In this document: positions 15,701 to 19,509 of the stretch, one piece after another
Layout: the number at the start of each line of letters is the position of its first letter
How positions within the stretch are numbered: the first letter of the stretch is position 1
DNA from: Bacillota bacterium
GTDB taxonomy: Bacteria; Bacillota; Clostridia; Saccharofermentanales; DTU023
Reading direction: 5' to 3'
NCBI GenBank assembly: GCA_023388605.1
Contig: JAEWFX010000029.1
Span: forward strand, 1-19,509
DNA length: 19,509 nucleotides
Notes under the pieces: model-generated
What the model saw: the letters and a program-made list of their open reading frames with translations, nothing else
Databases searched by the model: none
Told to the model about the DNA's origin: nothing
Program-made: the position numbers and the translations under genes

Positions 15701-16138
15701 CCAGATACTTACATCGATGATGAAGGTCAGCGTATGGAGGCCTATCACCGTATCAATAATTTATATTCAGAGAGAGACTATTCTGATATCTTAGATGAGT
15801 TGATCGATCGTTACGGTGAACCACCGACCAAAGTTATCTCGCTTCTCGATATTGCCTACAGCGGCAAGCAGGCTCAGAGAGTAGGTATCGAGCAGATCAC
15901 AGAGAACGGTGATCAATTGAAGCTATGGTTGAGCGAACGCGTACAGATGCAGCTGTTGAGCTCAGTATTTGAGGCCCCGGAGTACAGAGATAAAATAGTC
16001 TTCAACGCTGGACAAAAACCCTGTCTAACTCTGAAATTTGTACCGGGAAAACCTCACAAGCGAGCAGCTTATCTGCGTGCTTTTTTCCGAGTTATCGAGC
16101 AGGCAAGTTCAGAGGCACGAGCTGCAGATCAGCCATGA
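12713..16138 (+). CDS. mfd: Transcription-repair coupling factor Mfd
   Basis: ATP-driven DNA translocase that removes RNA polymerase stalled at lesions and recruits UvrA for strand-specific excision repair. It has 1141 residues, full length for the family. The N-terminal third is the UvrB-like module for UvrA contact, including AAGQFAHRGDVIDVGFIAEGE. The RNA-polymerase interaction (CarD-like) domain begins near residue 462 with LKRGEYVVHEQHGVGIYEGL. The superfamily 2 motor follows, with Walker A GDVGFGKTE (616-624), DEEQ (717-720), motif III TMSATPIPRTLHMSL, and motifs V/VI TTIIESGIDMPNVNTII and QIRGRVGRSERQAYAY. RDLEVRGAGNLLGAEQHGH belongs to the translocation/RecG-homology motif. The C-terminal TRCF domain covers roughly 995-1110. 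AGGA lies seven bases before the ATG, inside pth. Confidence 0.97.
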   Translation: MIEGLKHGRYNLVGLNDSAKAWLIGDLAERAMVVVADEFIANTLLDNWQALSDRPCASLRPRNYNFSDSLASSHDLELQRAAALGAWLRGDLACLIVPVQCLSDRFPDPSSLERHIEVKLSHVIDPQELLRQLTQARYRPVRMIEAAGQFAHRGDVIDVGFIAEGEVRALRISFFDNEIDDLRYFSIDSQRSIESVTSCVIPLAGEFVLDDREFSELSECVEMQATKVAEQIIAEGGNLAAAENYRKLCLRDARLLRDHNYEALKRWLAQSEQFSSSILDFLGDAKLFLDEPAKLRYRADQAQADRSQQFKYALEKQQVTPAFQDTYLVFADIFRDLHSRANVALSELGESGNGITGASKKLFAVQASDRYRQRELSLYADIQKFQNTGLEVKLFAGNKARQERLIGLLQAENITVDVSAANLRHGFIWQEAGIAYIGSEDIFGSQQRSRRLHQRGTSIELFSDLKRGEYVVHEQHGVGIYEGLATLETGGLQKDYLSIAYAGDDRLYIPVENLAQITKYIAPDGKKPKITKIGSSEWSKAKQRAQTSIRKLAVDLQALYAERRRHNGFKFGADTAWQTEFETSFPYEPTPDQERAIVEIKQDMESDKVMDRLLCGDVGFGKTEIAFRAMFKAVMSGKQAAMLAPTTVLSRQHYENLQERIGSFPIRLCLLNRFVSATERKRLSTAIAKGEIDLVIGTHQLLAKNIQFKDLGLLVVDEEQRFGVNHKEKIKERYPQVDVLTMSATPIPRTLHMSLTGIRDISTLSAGPDNRRPIQTYVLPYESGIIDEAIIREAARGGQVFYLYNDTYKIASKCRELQERLPGARIVYAHGKMSRTELDTVIDNFIKNSADVLVCTTIIESGIDMPNVNTIIVENADKLGLAQLYQIRGRVGRSERQAYAYITYDGEKILNEDAAKRLSAIRDYTELGSGFKIAMRDLEVRGAGNLLGAEQHGHMESIGYDLYCRMLEDAVAELTGETKPDPLPETKLELNIDALIPDTYIDDEGQRMEAYHRINNLYSERDYSDILDELIDRYGEPPTKVISLLDIAYSGKQAQRVGIEQITENGDQLKLWLSERVQMQLLSSVFEAPEYRDKIVFNAGQKPCLTLKFVPGKPHKRAAYLRAFFRVIEQASSEARAADQP

Positions 16139-16160
16139 TCTCATTAGTTGGAGAGTTGTG

Positions 16161-17741
16161 ATGAGTCAAATAGATAAGGGAATTTTCACTTTAGATAGAT
16201 TGAGACAAAAGGCTGCGACCAAGGAGCTTCTCTGGCGTGAAGGCAAGGGTACAGGCGAGATCCGCAGCCGTTTTCGTCGATCGGGTATCATTTTACACAT
16301 CTCTTCTCTGCCCAGTCCCTACGGCATAGGAACTATGGGAGAAGCAGCGAAAGAGTTCATCGATTTTCTGGCAGCAGCAGGGCAAAGTTATTGGCAAGTG
16401 CTACCGTTGAGCACCATCGACCACGCTAACTCGCCTTATAAATCTTATTCGACGAGAGCGGGCAACGAGTTTTTGATCGATATAGATGATCTCAGGGAGC
16501 AAGGTCTACTGCCGGAGTTCTCCTATGAGTCAGATGCAGATCTCGGACAGGTGGATTTCTGTTGCGTGCGTGAATTGCGTAAACAGTGGTTTGCCGAAGC
16601 GTTTGAACATTTCACGGAAGAACATACATTGTATTCAGATTTCAGAGAATTCTGTGTAAAGGAGGCAGGGTGGCTGAGTGACTATGCTCTCTTTATGACG
16701 ATCAAGGAAGAGTATCCCTATAACTGGCAAGATTGGCCCGACGAACTCAAGTACCGAGAAGTTTGGGCTCTCGACGCCTATCGTCAAAGCCATCAATCGC
16801 GAGTAGATTATTATTGCTTTTTGCAGTTTTTCTTCTTCCGTCAATGGCAGATGTTGAAGCAGTATGCTACCTCCAAAGGTGTCGCCATTATCGGTGACAT
16901 CCCCATCTATGTGTCAGATGATTGTGTGGACGTCTGGTGTATGCCGCAGCAATTTCTCTTAGATGAGGAGTTAAAACCGATAAGCGTGGCGGGATGTCCT
17001 CCTGATTACTTCAGTGAGGATGGTCAGTTGTGGGGCAATCCCCTGTACAATTGGGATTTTATGCAATCAGATAAATTCACCTGGTGGATTGAACGCATAG
17101 AGTTTAGCTGTCGACTTTTTGATATTTTGCGTATAGATCATTTCCGTGGCTTAGAGTCCTATTGGGCTGTACCTGCTGATTCGAAGACTGCACGAGAAGG
17201 AACATGGTGTCTCGCACCTGGACAAGCGCTCTTCGATCAGGTTTACGCCAAGCTGGGTAAAGTCGATATCATCGCTGAAGACCTCGGTCTGATTACACCG
17301 GAGGTCAATCAACTTCGCCGTAACTGTGGCTTCCCCGGTATGAAAGTATTGCTCTTCGCTTTTTCCCCTGGTGCTAACAGCGACTATCTACCGCATAACC
17401 TGGAGGAAGATTGTGTGCTCTACTTAGGTACACATGACAACAACACTGTACAAGGCTGGTACGAGGAAGGTAACCCAGCAGAGGTCGATTTCGCTGTCGA
17501 GTACCTCGGCATGCATCCAGGCGACAATGTCCCCTGGCGCTTGATACAGGTGGCGATGACTTCAGTGGCAGACAATGTGATGGTGCAGATGCAGGATTAT
17601 CTGGGTCTAGGTTCTGCAGCGCGTATGAATGTACCGGGTACGAGCTCAGGAAACTGGTCATGGCGTATGCTGCCGGGAGTATTGACCCCGGATCTCGCTT
17701 GTCGTATCAAACGTTTAGTTGAGATCAGCGGCCGTCACTGA
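16161..17741 (+). CDS. malQ: 4-alpha-glucanotransferase (amylomaltase, GH77)
   Basis: Transfers alpha-1,4-glucan segments between maltooligosaccharides, releasing glucose, in maltodextrin or glycogen turnover in the cytoplasm. The ATG at 16161 follows GGAGAG and gives 526 residues. The open frame runs further back into mfd but lacks a better start. Family signatures are RSGIILHISSLPSPYGIG, ILRIDHFRGLESYW with nucleophile Asp326, IIAEDLGLITPEV with acid/base Glu373, and LGTHDNNTVQGWY with Asp426. GH77 proteins usually begin close to the RSGILLH motif, but here about 39 charged residues precede it (IDKGIFTLDRLRQKAATKEL), an extension of unknown role. It sits 22 bp after mfd, with no promoter visible, so it is probably read from the same transcript. 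No glycogen phosphorylase or other glycogen gene is nearby. Confidence 0.95.
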   Translation: MSQIDKGIFTLDRLRQKAATKELLWREGKGTGEIRSRFRRSGIILHISSLPSPYGIGTMGEAAKEFIDFLAAAGQSYWQVLPLSTIDHANSPYKSYSTRAGNEFLIDIDDLREQGLLPEFSYESDADLGQVDFCCVRELRKQWFAEAFEHFTEEHTLYSDFREFCVKEAGWLSDYALFMTIKEEYPYNWQDWPDELKYREVWALDAYRQSHQSRVDYYCFLQFFFFRQWQMLKQYATSKGVAIIGDIPIYVSDDCVDVWCMPQQFLLDEELKPISVAGCPPDYFSEDGQLWGNPLYNWDFMQSDKFTWWIERIEFSCRLFDILRIDHFRGLESYWAVPADSKTAREGTWCLAPGQALFDQVYAKLGKVDIIAEDLGLITPEVNQLRRNCGFPGMKVLLFAFSPGANSDYLPHNLEEDCVLYLGTHDNNTVQGWYEEGNPAEVDFAVEYLGMHPGDNVPWRLIQVAMTSVADNVMVQMQDYLGLGSAARMNVPGTSSGNWSWRMLPGVLTPDLACRIKRLVEISGRH

Positions 17742-17978
17742 GGTAAAGTAAGTTTGAAAACCACCAGATTTGTAATATTGTGTCGCGAAACTTGTGGTTG
17801 ATATTGTAGGCGAGATAAAAATTTTTCAATTACAAGAGAATTACACAATTTCACTAAAATCGCTATCATCATTGTTTTGCCTAGTGAAAGCGGGGTCTTT
17901 TCCTCTTATTTTGTTTTGTTTTTGTAATTAAACTTTGAGAATTTCTATTAATACTGCTACGAAACGATAATTTTTTAA
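17742..17978. other. AT-rich intergenic stretch downstream of malQ
   Basis: First 237 bases of the 388-bp malQ-nrdD gap. It is AT-rich and I see no gene or RNA family in it. Structure is limited to an imperfect hairpin (AACCAC 17759-17764 with GTGGTT 17794-17799, no T run) and the inverted repeat listed separately. The malQ transcript must end somewhere here. Confidence 0.6.
17849..17889 (+). repeat. Inverted repeat TTTCACTA/TAGTGAAA, possible malQ terminator
   Basis: Eight-base arms at 17849-17856 and 17882-17889 enclose 25 bases. A T-rich tract (about 17897-17935) follows after a short G-rich step. The long loop makes it a poor classical terminator, but it is the best candidate for ending the murA-malQ transcript. 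It could also be an unrelated regulatory site. Confidence 0.35.
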
Positions 17979-17979
17979 G

Positions 17980-18008
17980 TTACAAAATAATTTCCAACAC
18001 AATATATA
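17980..18008 (+). promoter_or_regulatory. nrdD promoter
   Basis: TTACAA (17980-17985) and TATATA (18003-18008) are spaced by exactly 17 bp. The expected start is near 18015, leaving a leader of about 115 nt. The -10 hexamer lies inside the first NrdR-box-like palindrome, so a bound repressor would block RNA polymerase. Confidence 0.6.
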
Positions 18009-18012
18009 GTGG
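17997..18012. promoter_or_regulatory. NrdR box 1 upstream of nrdD
   Basis: ACACAATATATAGTGG matches 15 of 16 positions of the published NrdR box consensus acaCwAtATaTwGtgt, as I remember it. NrdR is the ATP/dATP-sensing repressor of ribonucleotide reductase genes. The site covers the -10 element, as expected for repression. Confidence 0.82.
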
Positions 18013-18029
18013 TGTAATATGTTAATTAT

Positions 18030-18045
18030 CCACCAAATATAGTGT
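18030..18045. promoter_or_regulatory. NrdR box 2 upstream of nrdD
   Basis: CCACCAAATATAGTGT matches about 13 of 16 consensus positions, with the right half intact (AAATATAGTGT). Its start is 33 bp from that of box 1, about three helical turns. NrdR boxes usually come in such same-face pairs. Confidence 0.75.
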
Positions 18046-18129
18046 TTTAGCGGTTGCTATTTTTTTGAGATGTGGCAGAATAAAAAAGCCGCAAGTTATT
18101 CAGATCATTTCATTTATAGAGGTAGCCGC

Positions 18130-19509
18130 ATGACACCAGTAAAAACCAAAGTTAATACCAACGAAGTCAAACAGACGAATCCTTGGAATTTAGCAGTGCA
18201 AAATCTCCAACAGAACTGTTTGGACAAGTGCCAGGTGATCAAGCGCAATGGCGAACAAGTCGTCTTCGACAAGCAGAAGATAGTACGCGCCATCGAAAAG
18301 GCCATGCATTCGTCATCCGGTATTTACTGTGCGGGTCAGGCAGAACAGATCGCTGATGAGATAGCGGCTTTCGCTCAGACCATGACTACCCCTATCACTA
18401 TTCACGGCATTGAAGAGCAGGTCTATTATAAATTGCTCAAGTACGGCAATCCTGCGACTGCTAAGGCCTATGAGAGCTACCGCTCAGTGCAGGAATACAA
18501 GCGTCAGATCAATACTTCTGATCAAGAGATCGTAGGTATTCTCAACTGTTCCAATCTCGATGTGATGGATGAGAATTCCAATAAGGATGCCAAAGTCGTA
18601 AGCACTCAGCGCGACCTGATCGCTGGTGAGGTCTCTAAGGACATCGCTCGTCGTATGCTGATGCCCACAGATATCGTGCTCGCCCATGACTCTGGCGCCA
18701 TCCATTTTCATGATATGGACTACATCATTCAGCCGATGTTCAATTGCTGTCTGATCAATCTTCAGGACATGCTAGATAACGGTACAGTTATCAATGGCAA
18801 AAAAATAGATAGCCCCAAAAGCTTCCAAGTCGCTTGTACTGTGACTACTCAGATCATCGCACAAGTGGCTAGTGGTCAGTTCGGCGGCCAGTCGATCAAT
18901 GGTATCGATCGTATTCTCGCCCCCTATGTACGCAAGAGTTACAACAAGTATCTCAATGCTGTCGTCGAGGAACAAAAAGAGGTCTACGGCATCGAGCCAG
19001 ATATGCAAAAGGCTGAAGAGATCGCCTGGAAGCGTACTCGCAAAGAAGTTAAAGATGGTATTCAGACCATTCAATACCAGATCAATACCTTGATGACCAC
19101 CAATGGTCAGGCTCCATTCGTGACCTTGTTCATGTATTTCCAGCCAGATTTTGCCTATGTCAAAGAAGCTGCTCTGATTCAAGAAGAGATCTTGAAACAG
19201 CGCTTAGAGGGCATCAAAAATGAGGCGGATGTCTATGTCACACCAGCCTTCCCTAAATTGATCTACGTTTTGGATGAACACAATGTCCATCCCGACAGTG
19301 AGTACTACTGGTTGACTAAGTTAGCTGCAAAGTGTACAGCCAAACGCATGTATCCTGACTACATTTCGGCGAAGAAGATGCGAGAACTCTACGATGGCAA
19401 TGTCTTCTCTCCCATGGGTTGTCGCTCCTTCCTCTCGCCTTGGTACAACGCCGAAGGAGAATCTGTGCTCGACGGTCGTTTCAACATGGGCGTGGTCAGC
19501 CTCAATCTA
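18130..19509 (+). CDS. nrdD: Anaerobic ribonucleoside-triphosphate reductase NrdD, 5' part
   Basis: Oxygen-sensitive class III ribonucleotide reductase, which makes deoxynucleotides with a glycyl radical installed by NrdG. The frame is open for 460 codons up to the window end, about two thirds of a usual 700-plus-residue protein. The glycyl-radical and zinc motifs therefore lie beyond the window. AGAGGT six bases before the ATG supports the start. After a 33-residue leader comes an ATP-cone (about 34-125, CQVIKRNGEQVVFDKQKIV), the dATP/ATP activity switch. The catalytic barrel begins with SGAIHFHDMDY followed by FNCCLINLQDML, where Cys206 or Cys207 is the radical-bearing active-site residue. 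TTNGQAPFVTLFMYF and SPMGCRSFLSPW are further NrdD hallmarks. Expression is probably controlled by the upstream NrdR boxes. It indicates anaerobic growth; nrdG would be expected downstream. Confidence 0.96.
   Translation, partial: MTPVKTKVNTNEVKQTNPWNLAVQNLQQNCLDKCQVIKRNGEQVVFDKQKIVRAIEKAMHSSSGIYCAGQAEQIADEIAAFAQTMTTPITIHGIEEQVYYKLLKYGNPATAKAYESYRSVQEYKRQINTSDQEIVGILNCSNLDVMDENSNKDAKVVSTQRDLIAGEVSKDIARRMLMPTDIVLAHDSGAIHFHDMDYIIQPMFNCCLINLQDMLDNGTVINGKKIDSPKSFQVACTVTTQIIAQVASGQFGGQSINGIDRILAPYVRKSYNKYLNAVVEEQKEVYGIEPDMQKAEEIAWKRTRKEVKDGIQTIQYQINTLMTTNGQAPFVTLFMYFQPDFAYVKEAALIQEEILKQRLEGIKNEADVYVTPAFPKLIYVLDEHNVHPDSEYYWLTKLAAKCTAKRMYPDYISAKKMRELYDGNVFSPMGCRSFLSPWYNAEGESVLDGRFNMGVVSLNL

Noticed and set aside
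16038..16160. Longer malQ start inside mfd
   Set aside because: The frame is open, but the extra 41 residues are the out-of-frame reading of the mfd end. The ATG at 16161 has a good ribosome site.
17770..17785. Third NrdR box (TAATATTGTGT)
   Set aside because: Only the right half resembles the consensus, the left half fails completely, and it lies over 200 bp from the promoter.
17759..17799. Hairpin AACCAC/GTGGTT as malQ terminator
   Set aside because: The stem has several mismatches beyond six base pairs, a large loop and no T run after it.
18087..18129. Direct repeat AGCCGC at 18087 and 18124 before nrdD
   Set aside because: Six bases is too short to be significant, and no supporting structure was seen.
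18114..19182. Minus-strand open frames at the right end of the window
   Set aside because: They lie opposite nrdD, whose plus-strand reading shows continuous family motifs through all 460 codons. The minus frames show no recognisable domains or ribosome sites.

Overview
The window looks like ordinary core chromosome from an anaerobic Gram-positive of the Firmicutes/Clostridia type. The grounds are strong purine-rich Shine-Dalgarno sites, a PhoB-type regulator with a single-membrane-segment kinase, a RocG/GudB-like glutamate dehydrogenase, a class I fructose-bisphosphate aldolase of the Staphylococcus Fda type, a split short-chain chromate transporter pair and an oxygen-independent ribonucleotide reductase (NrdD). 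No genus can be named from the sequence alone. I see no transposase, integrase, phage gene, tRNA, rRNA or CRISPR array.

Left part (1-5600): the 3' end of an NCS2 uracil/xanthine permease is followed by a terminator. It converges on trmL (tRNA Nm34 methyltransferase, minus strand). A short intergenic region with three copies of an 8-bp direct repeat separates trmL from a divergent Y-family DNA polymerase. Next is an N-acetylhexosamine 1-kinase-like APH-fold kinase with its own promoter. This kinase converges on a minus-strand operon of a class II aldolase-fold protein followed by two overlapping half-size ChrA proteins. The aldolase-like protein appears to have lost two of the three usual metal-binding histidines.

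Middle (5601-10260): gdhA and fda (class I FBP aldolase) each seem to have their own -10 element, and fda ends in a clear terminator. A two-component pair follows. The kinase GTG start directly abuts the regulator stop, and the pair ends in a hairpin terminator.

Right part (10286-17741): a tightly packed cell-envelope/translation/repair cluster, murA-rlmH-pth-mfd-malQ. It has a 1-nt gap between rlmH and pth and an ATGA overlap between pth and mfd. A 388-bp AT-rich gap then leads into nrdD, which runs off the window end. The nrdD promoter carries two NrdR-box-like palindromes about three helical turns apart, one lying over the -10 element, which predicts dATP/NrdR-controlled expression.

I did not find a convincing new multi-gene system. 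The most worthwhile leads are the degenerate aldolase linked to chrA, the phased direct repeats between trmL and the Y-family polymerase, the NrdR box pair, and a few residue-level oddities (Pth Arg114, the kinase C-terminal tail).
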